From NCBI RefSeq assembly GCF_963678635.1, contig NC_087064.1, forward strand, positions 9,277,671-9,337,670: a stretch of DNA of 60,000 nt, written 5' to 3'. Positions 1 through 10,689 of the stretch are shown here, piece by piece (the stretch's first letter is position 1; the number at the start of each line of letters is the position of its first letter). The notes under the pieces are model-generated. The model had not been told where the DNA came from and searched no databases. It saw only the letters and a program-made list of their open reading frames with translations. Origin of the DNA: Symsagittifera roscoffensis (Eukaryota > Xenacoelomorpha > Acoela > Convolutidae). The translations under genes and the position numbers were made by a program.

Positions 1-2
1 TC

Positions 3-1100
3 GTGGCTTGTAAGAGAAGAGAAGAAGACAAAATCCTGTACAAATACAACGCGATAGTGTTGCCGCAACTCTATCAGACAGAACTTATATTCAGGTCGCA
101 TGATCAGATGGGCCATCAGGGACTTGACAAAGTAAAACAGAGGTTTCTGAAGTGGCCTGGATTGAAGAAGGCATGCGACAAGTGGGTAACAGCATTTCTG
201 TCATGCCAAAAGATCAAGGATTCAAGGAAATTGCGATTTCCTTTGCAGTAGATCGAGTAATCTGAATTCAATGAGTTGATGCAGGTTGACCACCAGAAAA
301 TATTTATGACAGACAGTGGCTATTATCAGGTCTTGGTCATGATCGACCACTTCACGAAGTATGTAGAGGCCGTGCCCTGCATAACTGCATCAGCAGAAGA
401 GACGTGCGATCACCTAATCAATACGTGGATAGCGAGACATGGTTGTCCAATGACGTTTGAATAGGATAACGGAACAGCTTTCGTGGGAGAACTTACGGAA
501 GAGATCATGAGACGCTCACAGTTGGCTCAAGCTCACTCCACGACATGCCATCCACAGCCGAATTGCTTAGTGGAAAGTCAAAATTGGACGTTGGTGTCGA
601 TGCTGAGGGTATATTGTTCCAGGTACATGACCGATTGGGACAGATACCTTCCATAGGTGGTAAGAGCTTACAACAGCACGCAACAATCCACCACCGGAGT
701 TAGTCCACACATGATGTTAACCGGACAAGAGAATTATTTGTCCTTGACCTTCTGTTACCCAGAGTATGAGGGGAAGAAAACATCACCACAGGTCTACGTA
801 AGGGATGTGATTGGACGTCAACAAGAACTAAACGACTTGTGTAGACGGATCTTTCAGCAGGCACAGCCAAGGCAGAGGAAATGTTTCGATAAAAAAGCTG
901 CTGGTGCAAAAGCTTACTCGGTAGGAGACTATTTATGGGTATTTCGAAACGTTATACCACCGAAAGGAACAAAAAAGCTCCTAAAGAAGTGGAGGGGACC
1001 CTTCGTGCTTACAGAAGTGCACTAGGAGGGACAATTTTATAGACTGATTACCGGCCGAGCCGCTCACTACGAAAATATTAAGTCACACAACCCATCTACG
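3..1100 (+). pseudogene. Decayed Ty3/gypsy-type retrotransposon integrase (3' part of pol)
   Basis: A single reading frame runs through the interval and matches the order of a Ty3/gypsy integrase. A zinc-binding segment comes first (H-x-x-MGHQG, WPG, then a C-x-x-C pair; about 3-245). Next is the catalytic core, with VDH near 286, IDHFTKYVEAVPC near 342, RHGCP near 432, DNGTAFVGE near 466 and VESQN near 570. A C-terminal GPY/F-like module follows (KKWRGPF, about 985-1010). In the live family this enzyme inserts the element's cDNA into the chromosome. The three acidic catalytic positions appear present. Five in-frame stops (TAG 249, TAA 258, TAG 462, TAG 654, TAG 1023) break the frame, without any frameshift. 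The window starts inside the element, so protease, reverse transcriptase and the 5' LTR are not seen. The family call is firm; the lineage is not resolved. Confidence 0.85.
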
Positions 1101-1142
1101 GCAGACTTGTGTAAACCTGCAGACATGGAAGAGGGCGCTTTG

Positions 1143-1438
1143 AGTGGCCTGGATTGAAGAAGGCATGCGACAAGTGGGTAACAGCATTTCTGTCATGCCA
1201 ACAGATCAAGGATTCAAGGAAATTGCGATTTCCTTTGCAGTAGATCGAGTAATCTGAATTCAATGAGTTGATGCAGATTGACCACAAGAAAATATGTATG
1301 AAAGACCGTGGCTATAATCAGGTCTTGGTCATGATCAACCACTTCACGAAGTATGTAGAGGCCGTGCCCTGCATAAATGCATCAGCAGAGGAGACGTGCG
1401 ATCACCGAATCAATACGTGGATAGGAGACATGGTTGTC
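1143..1438 (+). repeat. Partial second copy of the integrase zinc-finger/core region
   Basis: This stretch repeats positions 151-448 at an offset of about 992 bp with scattered substitutions and a small deletion near the end. It begins abruptly with the WPG codons and ends just after the I-x-T-W-I segment, where the two copies diverge. It inherits the same TAG/TAA stop pair after the zinc-finger part, so the duplication happened after at least those two stops, or both copies came from an already broken element. It has no independent coding capacity. Confidence 0.85.
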
Positions 1439-1649
1439 CTGCTATGTATCTAGAGGCTCAGATGAGGAAGAGGCACAATGGCAATCGTTGATGGTGTGCC
1501 TATTCACAAATCTCTGGCAGAAACTCAAGTGCGCGGTACTGACCGCTTGCACCGTACCAATGATCACGAAAACGTTGACATCGACAGGAAGAAGACATAA
1601 TGAAGGAGTCATCAGGTGAAACAACATACTGATTAATCTGGCGTGTAGG

Positions 1650-4420
1650 AATGCTGCACGGATGATCCTTATGGACGTTGAACACGAGCTAAGAGCTATG
1701 GATCAGGCTAGACTAACCATCGATGGGATTCACATTGATAGTATCGAAGGACAAGCCTGGATCAACCGAGTCTTCAAGGAAACACTAGATGAATTGGAAG
1801 TCGAGCTCTTTGACACGGGAGTGCTAAAGAAAGAAGAAACTACGAACGAACCGGCAATCTCAACTTTTGTGCCTCCTAACCTAGAAACACGTCTGGGAAC
1901 CGTCCCAGCCGTGACCTACAGGCAACAAAGCTCTAGCGAGCCAGGGCAAAGGACGGATGTTTAGGACCGATTGGGAGAAGCGCCAGTAAGAAGAACCATT
2001 CATCCAAGGAGAAGATTGGGACTGTGTCAACCCAACTACGGAGAACACAAGCACGTCGAGATCAGAGACTAGATCAGAGACTACGAGTACCAGCCGAGAA
2101 GAGCGACGACCAGACAGGAGCTCTCTGATGTGGTCGATGCCCATACCTTTTCCCTGGCGTATCTACAAACAAGACTTGATGAAATTGAACGATCAGACGG
2201 TAAGGTTTGCAGCAGATGCCATAAGGATGATAAATGGAGCGAGACTATCCGTCAACGGGCTGTAGTCGATCGCAGGCGTGGATTGGTTGATAGCAGCTGG
2301 CCTTTACTTCAGCTCCACGACCGCCTTGAGATTTGCTGATTTAGAGGGACTGCCCTCAAACAATACAATGGGTCTAGTAAATGCAAGACCTTTGCAAGAT
2401 GTTAAACTGAATCATGATGATGGAAATTGAGAAGAAAGGTCCGGAAAATTCTTGACAACGAGGGCACCAATAGGACAATACGTGAAAATGTTCAAGCAAA
2501 TACGAGCACCCCCAGGTCACGTAAAAGATAGAGCGTACCCGAAACAAGTGACTCAAGAAGGCGATGTTCCGAGATATGGTGGGATGAAGACGATCAGGTA
2601 AGACGAGACATTCTTTTCAGCGTATGATAAAGCGGAAATGAGAAAAGCAAAAGTTATGATAGTTGCGAACTCAGACTTCGTACATATTTCCAAGTCTCTG
2701 TTTTGGTCTGACGTTATAATGTTGGCAGCGGTCGACCTGGACCTAACGCAGTCGGTGTCAATGGCCATCGGGTTACAACGACAGAAGGTGCCTTCCCCAA
2801 GATAACACCGGGAGCCGTGTTTGCACTGTCTCCGGGATATGCACATCTCCCGGATGGACTGAAGTTTGTATACGCGATGGTGGCGTTGCTCTCGGAAGGG
2901 AAATATGATGTGATGATATCTGCCCCAAATCGCGAAAAAGGGATAGAGAACCTAAGGTCACTTAGGGCGGAATTACCTGCGGTGTGGTCTGACATCTCGA
3001 ATGCGATGTGAGGATTTAAAGACCATTCACTACACATGTTAGTGTTAGACGAAGTACTGGGGTTGGAACTGTCCAACTTCAGCCGACAACTTAAACTAAA
3101 ACCAAGAATTGACGATGACCATCGGGTAATTGTAGCGATGTCTAACGACTTACGGTTCCGAGGAATGGAAGTAAAGGAGGAAGAAGAAATAAGGAAGAAT
3201 TCCAAGGAGACGAGAGCTCCTTTGAAAGCGATGGCCTTGAGAACGAAATCAGAGGCTAACTTGACCCCTCGAATAGCCGCATTGGGCACGGACGCTTTCG
3301 AGCGAGGCCCAGTGATGATCAGTAAGACCCATGCCTACCTGGTGAAAGAGGTAAACCTGGCCAAAAATGCTGAAGAGAAGTCGGCCCATTTCGTAAACAG
3401 AGTGTGCCAAGTTACCCTGGAAGCTTTGTGGACACAGAATGTAAAGAGAGAAGAAGGCTTTGACCGGATGACAGCATGCTGGAAGGGTTGGGAGCCGGAT
3501 GGACCGCGTCATTCTTGGCGAAAGTTTACCCATCGCTTTCTCGATACCTGATAAAATAATTCCTCCAAGCGGTCGTAGAAGTATCGATTGTTGAACTACT
3601 AGCCCTGTTTGTGACGTTTGGAGCAGAGAACTTCGTGAGAGGACCAGTGATACTGCTCACCGAATGAGTGCAAAATTTGCCAATAGATGGACTTCTAACG
3701 TAAATTGCGATAACGCTCGGAAACTTGGGAGGATTGATGAATCTGACACGCTACCCAAATCAGATTAGGGAAAACGTGAGCAAATTTGATGTGAAGCGAC
3801 CCACGGATTCCTGGACCAAGATAAGAGATCTGCGACATACCTCCTGCAGCCGAATCGCTTTAGAACAGGACAGGATGAGACGATTCAGAAGGAGGAAGAC
3901 GTGCGACGTCATGCTGGGGTCATGTCCCTGCTAACTGACCTGAGCTTGGCTATGAGGACCGATCCCTTAGCATTGATCAGAGGAGCCACGGAGTTCGTGA
4001 CAGTGATATACGGTCCGGCAGTCGCGTTTGCGTTCCCTGACGTTAAGGTGGAAGCGTACAGGAGGTCGGCGTATCAGCAGTGGACGGAAGTGCACTTAAC
4101 TGGTGTTGTCAGCGCGCACTACGAGAGATAATGAGTGAGGACTTGTTATTCGCGAAGATATCAGAGCCGGAGATGACCGTCGTAAACTTTGATGATCACT
4201 TCCGTGACAGGATGGGAGAAGTGGATAGAGGGCACATCGAGGTATTCCCGAAGCTCTGGAATCTTAGACCCTACGATAAGACGAACGGCGAAGTCACAAG
4301 AATTCTTCGACTGACTGCAGCATACCACAAATTGAGAGAAGAAACAAAAGGTTGGGGTGACCACAAGAAACTGCCAGAAGAGATCCCTGAACTCCCTTTG
4401 ATCAGAAGGATGTAGCACGG
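1650..4420 (+). pseudogene. Decayed ORFs of unknown family downstream of the integrase
   Basis: Open segments at 1662-1964, 2130-2339, 2817-3551 (broken once by TGA at 3009) and 4080-4415 share one frame. Segments at 3725-3934 and 3901-4131 are in the other two frames, so at least two frameshifts are needed to join them. The inferred protein is charged, rich in Glu, Arg and Lys, with coiled-coil-like stretches such as ETLDELEVEL. There is no signal peptide and no retroviral envelope-like membrane pattern. The position just after an integrase suggests an extra ORF of the same retroelement or a neighbouring one. I do not recognise the family. Confidence 0.4.
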
Positions 4421-4515
4421 AGCATACTCCGTGGTACAAAGCCCTAGGTTGAGAGCCTTTGAAACTAATGAAAGGAGAGTAGCTAAATTTTCCGAGATGA
4501 TGGACCCGTCCCAGT

Positions 4516-5180
4516 AAACAATTTAGTCAAATTTCGGAACATTTTTTGTTCTAGAATTATAGCCGAGAAGAACCGTTTTCAGAACGTGCCTGAAACAGTT
4601 TTGGAACGTGCCTGGAACGTTCCAAAAGCCGACACGACACGTAGATTGTGGGCTTTTTGGGCGCTCGAATCAGATTGGAACGACAATTTGCACGCAGAAC
4701 ATTTTGGTACACTTCTGGAACACTGTTCGTGGAACGTTCCAGAAACGTTTCATAAGGTCTAAGCCGGGAACGAGAAACGTTTGAGACGATCTTGTTTGGG
4801 AAGGTTTTTGAAGAAATATGCTGAGAACATGCCTGGCATACACGGCTGAAATATTTTAAATTGTTTTGAAAACGTTTTGCACAAGGAATCTTTTGCGAAT
4901 ACAAATTTTTGTTGCACTTCAGGAACATTCGCGTGCTACATTATGATGTCTCTGATGGAACGTGCTGAGAGCATGCCTGTATTATACGGCTGAAATATTC
5001 CAAAATGTTCTGAAAACGTTTTGCACAAGCAATCTTTTGCGAATACAAATTTGAAAAGTTTCTCAAAATATTTCCGCAAATCATTCTGAGAACAGTGTGA
5101 GAATGTTATACCATAGCGCCACCCAGATACCAGTGGTGTGCATATAGAACAAACACTAGTGACAAACAATGAATTTGTGA
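4516..5180. repeat. AACGTT-motif repeat block, left flank
   Basis: Non-coding sequence dominated by variants of GGAACGTTCC and TGGAACGTGCC. A segment of about 100 bp (around 4827-4895) is repeated at about 4968-5030, including the shared words ACGGCTGAAATATT and AACGTTTTGCACAAG. The minus-strand open frames here are by-products of the repeat. Confidence 0.7.
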
Positions 5181-5247
5181 AATCAAAGTGTTCGTGTTTA
5201 CTACACTATCAGCAGCACTGCAAACATCATTGAATTTTGGATTCAGT

Positions 5248-5323
5248 ATGCCATTCAAAGATGCTGCAAAGCGGAAACAGTATGCCGAAGAATATTATGC
5301 AAGAAAAGTCATGCGCAAGAACG
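5248..5323 (+). pseudogene. Transposase-like gene remnant, exon 1
   Basis: An ATG at 5248 opens a short basic segment beginning MPFKDAAKRKQYAEEYYAR and ending at a canonical donor (GTGAGT at 5324), phase 1. N-termini of this type (KxRQYxxEYYAR) are common at the start of animal transposon proteins. It joins in phase to the exon-like segment at 5436. Confidence 0.55.
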
Positions 5324-5435
5324 GTGAGTTAAGCTTGCAACATATTCATCGTCGTGGCACAAAATATACGGTAGCCGTGTTTTGTCATGTCAGCCTCCAC
5401 TTTGCCAGTTAAACACGGATGTTGGTGTTTTACAG

Positions 5436-5561
5436 TGCCACCTCAAAACTCGAACAATTCTGATGATCCCACTACAAGTGGTTCCGTCCCAGCTGAATCT
5501 TTTCAGGAAACGACAATTGACCTATCAGATTCAGAAAACTCTCAAGATCTAATCAACGAAG
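5436..5561 (+). pseudogene. Transposase-like gene remnant, exon 2
   Basis: Starts after the acceptor TTTTACAG and ends at donor GTAAGT (5562). It is phase 1 at both ends, in agreement with exon 1. It encodes a Ser/Asp/Glu-rich linker (for example DLSDSENSQDL) of the kind that separates the N-terminal basic part from the catalytic part in transposon proteins. Confidence 0.5.
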
Positions 5562-5731
5562 GTAAGTCTTTTTTAAGTTATACATATATATGTGCGGTGA
5601 AAAACATGTTTTCTTATGGAAAAAGTTTTGAATGGAAAACGTTTCGAAATGTTTTGGAATGTTCTTGAAACACTCCTGAGGTATGCTTTCGATATTTTTT
5701 ACCTGTCACTTAATCATTTTCTGTTAAGAAG

Positions 5732-6203
5732 CATCATTGGACTCTGGGGAAAATTTAATCGAAGAAACTGACAGTCTTTCCTGCGGCAGTCTAGTGAATG
5801 ACTTAGCAATGTTATACTATGCTGAAGGACTATCTGAAAAAATTTACTGCGCAGTGTCATGCGCTTATTCAAAATTTACACTGATTATGAACTTTCAAAA
5901 GACCCACGGACAATAACTGCTCGTGCTACCGAGAACAGGAAGTTCGCCGTAGAAAATAATAATTTTTTTTATATTGGTGTGGAGGAAGCACTCAGCAGAG
6001 TAGAAACTATGTGCGGCCCTTTCAAAACTTCCCTAGATATTTGTCTTAGCACTGACGGCCTTCCAATATCATCTTCAACAAACAGAAGTGGTATCAGTGG
6101 TTGCGTTTTCTTTCATGAGAGAAATCCAAAACCAATGGAGTTGCTGGAGCACCTTGTTGCCGAACTTTCCCCACACTTCGACAACGGTTACAAGAAACTT
6201 CCG
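5732..6203 (+). pseudogene. Transposase-like gene remnant, exon 3 (frameshifted)
   Basis: Follows the acceptor TTCTGTTAAG in the phase expected from exon 2 and ends at donor GTAAGC (6204). The first part reads SLVNDLAMLYYAEGL and runs into TAA near 5912. An overlapping frame starting near 5859 then continues with DYELSKDPRTITAR and STDGLPISSSTNRSG, ending ELSPHFDNGYKKLP. The switch of frame at about 5850-5880 shows one indel, so the copy is inactive as written. The STDGLPI segment resembles the start of the catalytic region in this transposase-like family. Confidence 0.55.
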
Positions 6204-6298
6204 GTAAGCGTTCCAAAAAATTTCCAAAATGTTTCAAGAATGTTCCAAGAGAATGTTTTCCAAAACGTTCTGAGTGTCTCATTGCAGTGCGTTTTCAG

Positions 6299-6535
6299 GT
6301 GACAATTAAGTACATGACTACCGACTTAACAGCTATCGCACTTGTCAGCAACTGTAAACCCCTAATAGATACTTCTCGTGCTCTAAATACACTATTGAGG
6401 GCCTCTATCAGCAAAACAGGATGATTTTTTCGCCTGAAGACGCAGAGGAGGCCGATCGACGTTCTGATCACGATTTTCGGCAACGCAAAAATCCAGAGCA
6501 TCATGGCAACCCAGATGAAGGATCAGGCAATCCAT
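6299..6535 (+). pseudogene. Transposase-like gene remnant, exon 4
   Basis: After the acceptor TTTTCAG the frame reads YMTTDLTAIALVSNC and stops at TGA near 6422. A shifted frame then gives DAEEADRRSDHDFRQRKN and PEHHGN. The R-x-R-x-x-PEHH pattern is typical of the middle of the same family, which supports one continuous ancestral protein with a second indel here. No intact product. Confidence 0.5.
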
Positions 6536-6699
6536 ACAATACCCCTTTTGAAAGTAAAAAGTGTTTAGTGTTGGCTTAGTGTTGTTAAAAACTGGAACGT
6601 TTCAAAAAAATTTCTAAAACAATTCTGAGACCAACGTAATTAACTCCGGATGTATGTCACTTGGAACGTTTCAAAAAAAATTCTGGAACAAAAGCATTA

Positions 6700-7095
6700 C
6701 AACCATTGTATTTAGATTTGCCGACGGAGAAGTTCAACATGATAGACTCGTTTGCAGTTGACAGTATTCACTGTGTATATCAAAACCCAATTCGGCGATT
6801 CTTTGCTTTCTTGGGAGGCAAAACAGGCAAAAAGCAAGGAAAAACGACAATATCCATATCGGAGTCGGCGTTTCAATCCATTGGTCGCCAATACGGTTCA
6901 TTGAAGTTCCTCAAAAAGTTCACCAGGTCTCCTTGTACCTTTGAACATTTTGATAATTTCGAAGCAACAGAGCTACGAATGTTGTTACTCTATAGTGGAG
7001 ATATCGTACTACAACCAGAAGCGTCAGAATACGTGACAATGGCATTCCGCTTTCTCTCTGTCGGTATTCGCATTTTGTCGGACAAAAGATTGTAA
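6700..7095 (+). pseudogene. Transposase-like gene remnant, catalytic/central part
   Basis: Best preserved part of the locus. It contains DSFAVDSIHCVYQNPIRRFF, then SRPC-like RSPCTFEHFD, then EATELRMLLLYSGDIVL, and ends ILSDKRL at TAA. Animal transposase-like proteins share this order: an IDxMHCV-type motif with an R-R-L/F-F segment, followed by (K/E)ATExRxxLLYxGxxVL. This recognition rests on remembered motif patterns, not on a search. The superfamily name is left open; a Tnp2/CACTA-like origin is one possibility. Confidence 0.6.
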
Positions 7096-7244
7096 GAATT
7101 AAAATTTTGTACGAAGTAAGTTTTGGAACGTTTTTGGAACATTCTTGGAACAATTTTATTAAACCCACTACTAATATGTTTAAATTTACCGTGGTCTGGC
7201 ATTGGGAACTTTTTTGGAATATTCTGAAAACATTTTATTTCAAG

Positions 7245-7451
7245 GTCTACAACGGTTCAGCTGAGTATTTCCTTCAATGCTTTCAACGAAATATGGAGCT
7301 TAAAGCACCACACTTCTGCACCTTGGCTATTCATCTTCTTATTCGCCTTCCCGAAGATTGCCTCCCATTTGGAACACTCGAAACACTCAGCTGCTTCAAG
7401 TATGAAAACACGTTGAAATACCTGAAATTGCTGAATCAGAGTCAAAAATAA
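7245..7451 (+). pseudogene. Transposase-like gene remnant, C-terminal part
   Basis: After AG at about 7244 the frame reads VYNGSAEYFLQCFQRNMEL and continues with LAIHLLIRLPEDCLPFGTLE and SCFKYENTLKYL. The pattern HxLxxLxxDxxxxGxLExxSxFxFENxLxxL is characteristic of the C-terminal part of the same family. Downstream to about 7720 are further degraded pieces, including SNDEADSYFGDG. Placement in order after the central part supports a single gene. Confidence 0.6.
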
Positions 7452-7929
7452 CCGCTCGTTCACCTGAAAAAAAAAAGCTTCAAATTTTACTCGACGTTCA
7501 AGTCAAACATCAGCCGATCAGGTGCAAGAATAGATAAAGCAAGGAAACCGATCTCTGGTTCGCCATATACCACTGAACAGATGCAATTTGCTCGATTACA
7601 AACTAAAAACTGGCGATTCTCAAATGATGAAGCAGATAGCTACTTCGGAGACGGTTCACGAGTGCTGCAGCTTCAGAGTATCGTTGGAACTACAAAAGGC
7701 AGTTACGAACTGATTTTTAAAACATTTCTAACAACACGCTCTGCTTTCCAGTAGCCTATTGAGGGGAACAAGACATTTGAAGTTCTGAAGTTGATGTTCT
7801 TGAAATCAAAGATCTCTCACAATGCTACTGCCAGTTGAAAGTGACCGACATAGCCTGTGAATATGTGGTCAACAAGTTCGGTTCAGAGCTAGTGGCTTAT
7901 AGACTGTTGAAGTAACTTGATAGACACAA

Positions 7930-8190
7930 TCCTATCAAAACATTCCCGTAACCTAGAAAGACACAGCACAGAAACATATTAAAAACATTCCTGAAATGTT
8001 CCGTAACGTTCCCGGATACCCTAGAGAGACACGGCACAGAAACACATTGAAACCGTTCCTAAAATGTTCCATAACGTTCTGATACCCTTTTTTGCCGCTA
8101 GAGGGCGACACCATATGAACGTTTTCAAAATGTTCCCGAAATAATTCCAAAACGTTCTAGTATCCTTTTTCGCCGCTAGAGGGAGATATA
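7930..8190. repeat. Tandem repeat with AACGTT core, unit about 68-78 bp, three copies
   Basis: Copies share GCACAGAAACA, AACGTTC and GATACCC words. The last two units also share GCCGCTAGAGGG (8094 and 8172). The block lies between the transposase-like and DUF4806-like remnants and has no coding frame. Confidence 0.7.
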
Positions 8191-8289
8191 AATTTTTGTA
8201 TATAATTTTGTACTACGTCATTTGTCAAAACTCATTTGCGAAAATCAGCTTGTTTGTTCTTCTTCATGTTTTATGCATCAAACTGTCGA

Positions 8290-8600
8290 TTTGTAGCTGG
8301 ACCAGCAGTCAGTGGGACAGGGTTCAGGAGAGTATTGATTTTGAAGTAAAGTATAACATCGCGGATTACGACGAGTTACCCGTTAATTTCAGACACATAC
8401 GTGATTTGCTCATTAAGACAGTTTCAACCGCTCCGAAGAGTTGGCTTTTGCCATCCACGACTTTCAGTGCCATCCAGTGCTTCTGGCCCTCTAAAAGAAG
8501 AGTCTTGAACGCGATCAAAGGTTGCATTCCACCAAACGAGGCCTGAGACAAAATTCAAGTACTGAAAGTTTACCAAGACGTCCCCGATCTTAAAACGGTA
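8290..8600 (+). pseudogene. DUF4806-type protein remnant, N-terminal segment
   Basis: The frame reads QWDRVQESIDFEVKY, then APKSWLLPSTT, then QCFWPSKRRVLNAIKG and ends near a donor GTAAGT (about 8599). Proteins with a C-terminal DUF4806 domain in invertebrate genomes often begin with a segment holding a PxSWLL motif followed by C(Y/F)WP. TGA at 8543 lies in the open frame, so either a frameshift or decay must be assumed. The presence of a second ORF after a transposase-like ORF on the same strand suggests one two-gene transposon. Confidence 0.5.
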
Positions 8601-8789
8601 AGTTAAAATCAAATGTTTTCAAAAATTGTTACAAAAACCCTCCAACTGTTTTTATGGTTTTCTCGTTGTACGTTTCTGGATGGTTTCACAAGGCAGAAAC
8701 ATTTCTGAATACTTTAGAACTTTGGCAACGTTAGAACGTTTTAGAATGTTGTTAGAACGTTTTGAAAACATTAGTGTGTTATGTAGGGC

Positions 8790-9310
8790 CGAGACATCGA
8801 GGCTTTGCACCAAGACGATACGGACAACGAGAGACAGAGACGACAGAAAAAGAAAGCCAAAGTGGTTAGGCAAGGATCCATGTAGGACTTGTCTAGTTGC
8901 ACTTCCTCTGACGCGGTTCAAGCCGCTAAGAAATCGAAAACTCTGCCTCGTTCGAAAGATGACGTTGCGCTGGACAACCGAGTTCAATACGCTGCCAAAG
9001 ATCCCCGGCAACCAAAGCTCTCTAAAAAGCGTGTTTCAAACATAGTTCTAAGTACGTTGTTTATCAAAAACTGTTGAAAAATGATGAAGTTTCAAAAATG
9101 TTTTGAAGATGTTCTAAGAATGTTCCAAGAATGTTCCCTAACGATTGTTCTGTTGAGAATTTTCTTCATGTTCCACAACAGAAAACAATTGTGACCGATC
9201 TTTGGGATGATGAGGATGAACCTGAGGAGGATCTACCCAAGAGTCCCGCTACACCCACAGGTGAATCCGTCAACGACGACCTTCACAGCTTCTTTCTGTC
9301 GCAAATAAAG
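8790..9310 (+). pseudogene. DUF4806-type protein remnant, basic and acidic linker exons
   Basis: Two coding-like pieces are separated by an AACGTT-type spacer (9050-9150). The first is a Lys/Arg-rich, nuclear-localisation-like stretch (RQRRQKKKAK, then SSCTSSDAVQAAKKSK). The second is acidic (VTDLWDDEDEPEEDLP) and ends KSPATPTGESVNDDLHSF before a GTAAGT donor at 9310. The composition is that of a linker before the C-terminal domain, and identity cannot be shown from it alone. Confidence 0.4.
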
Positions 9311-9449
9311 TAAGTTTCCAATGAACGCTTCCAGAACATTCCCAGAATACAAAAAATGAAAATTTTCGCAAGCTTTATAAGAAAACATTTTTGGAACGTT
9401 TTGAAAACGGTTTTGACAGTTCTTATTGTAGTGTTCTTTTCCAGCCCTC

Positions 9450-9703
9450 CTTTCTTGTGGACCCAACGGCCGAGGCCTTAGATGCCGTAATAGGGCAGCT
9501 GGAAGGCATGGACGGCCAATTGTAGCGGTTGGAAGGGCAACTAGTGCGCTTAGAAGAAGGCATCGTGAGCATCGAGGATAGTTTCGCCCTCAACAACTCC
9601 CGAAAAGCTCAATGAGATGACGCCGTCAAAGCAATGTCTGAGCTTCCACTGTTGACCGTTGAAGCCTTCCATGCGTTCGACAGACAACTTGCTAAAAACA
9701 CAT
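9450..9703 (+). pseudogene. DUF4806-type domain remnant
   Basis: A short coiled-coil-like part (EGMDGQL, then EGQLVRLEEGIVSIED) is followed by MSELPLLTVEAFHAFDRQL at 9634, ending at a donor GTGAGA (9704). The LPLxTxExxxxFxxxL pattern matches the opening of the DUF4806 domain, whose biochemical role is unknown. TAG near 9523 breaks the frame. A later fragment at about 9840-10000 (MEPSVIARFRYPWH) may be the rest of the protein. Confidence 0.5.
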
Positions 9704-10019
9704 CGGTGAGAACTACAATAAATGTTCCAAAAACGTTTCAGACAAGTTCTCAGTTTGTTAATTGTGTTTCACTGGAAAATCTTCAATGTTCTAGGAATGT
9801 TCCAGAAACGTTTCAGACACGTTCTCAGTTTGTTTCAGCTGAAGCAGATGCTGAAAGAGGAAATCAAGTTTTATCCGGCAAAGAAACGTTCACGATGGGC
9901 CCTGGAGCTTGTGATGGAGCCCTCAGTCATTGCGCGCTTCCGGTACCCATGGCACATCACAACCTCCTTCGAATTGGTGTTCAACTTTATAACTTCTGAA
10001 TTTCAAATTGTTTAGTTTA

Positions 10020-10600
10020 TCTAGTATTTTTTCCAAGAAACTCAGTAGGTTCCAGAAAGACTTCAAAACCTTCTCAGAACGTCCTCACAGAATAGGACGA
10101 AACATTTCCAAAACATTCCACCATAATGCTCCGGCATGTTTCTGAAACGTTCTTAGTTGTTGTTCCACAATGTTCCGAAAACATTCTCCAATTTTGTTCC
10201 AAAAACGTTCTTCTGTAATGTTTGTGAATATTTTCAGAACATTCCAAGATACATTCCTAAAATAATCCTATGAAATTCCAAGAACGGCGAAAAATTTCTC
10301 CGGATGCCGCACTACACATGGAACGTTCCTGGAACATTCTGGAATGTTCCACACAATTTCCATATATGGCAGCAGTCGGAAAGCCGAATGACCGTTCCAT
10401 TTTGTTCCAATCATGGTTTGAAAACTGTTCCACAAGTGTTCCAGGAACGTTCCGGAAAATTTCAACTGCCGAGCTTAACCATGTGAACATACGACATAAA
10501 TACTCGGCGTTCTGACTTCTCAAAATGAGTTGGAACGTTCTGGAACATTCTTGCAACACTTATGGAACACACAATTGTTTACTGGGGTGCTTCGTGGACA
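10020..10600. repeat. AACGTT-motif repeat block, right flank
   Basis: Dense GTTCCAAAACGTTC/GGAACGTTCTGGAAC variants with no credible gene. Overlapping open frames on both strands here (10257-10559) follow from the palindromic motif. Together with the left flank at 4516-5180 this block brackets the transposon-derived locus. Confidence 0.7.
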
Positions 10601-10689
10601 GAAACGCCGCAGTGCTACACGGATGAAACAACGAGGAGACGAATGAAGAATACTGCGACTCCGAAGCCTGGACGATTTGACGAGGAATG

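Noticed and set aside
2714-3289. 191-codon minus-strand ORF
   Set aside because: The plus-strand frame over the same interval has better protein-like composition and continuity; the minus frame is Ser/Pro-rich shadow.
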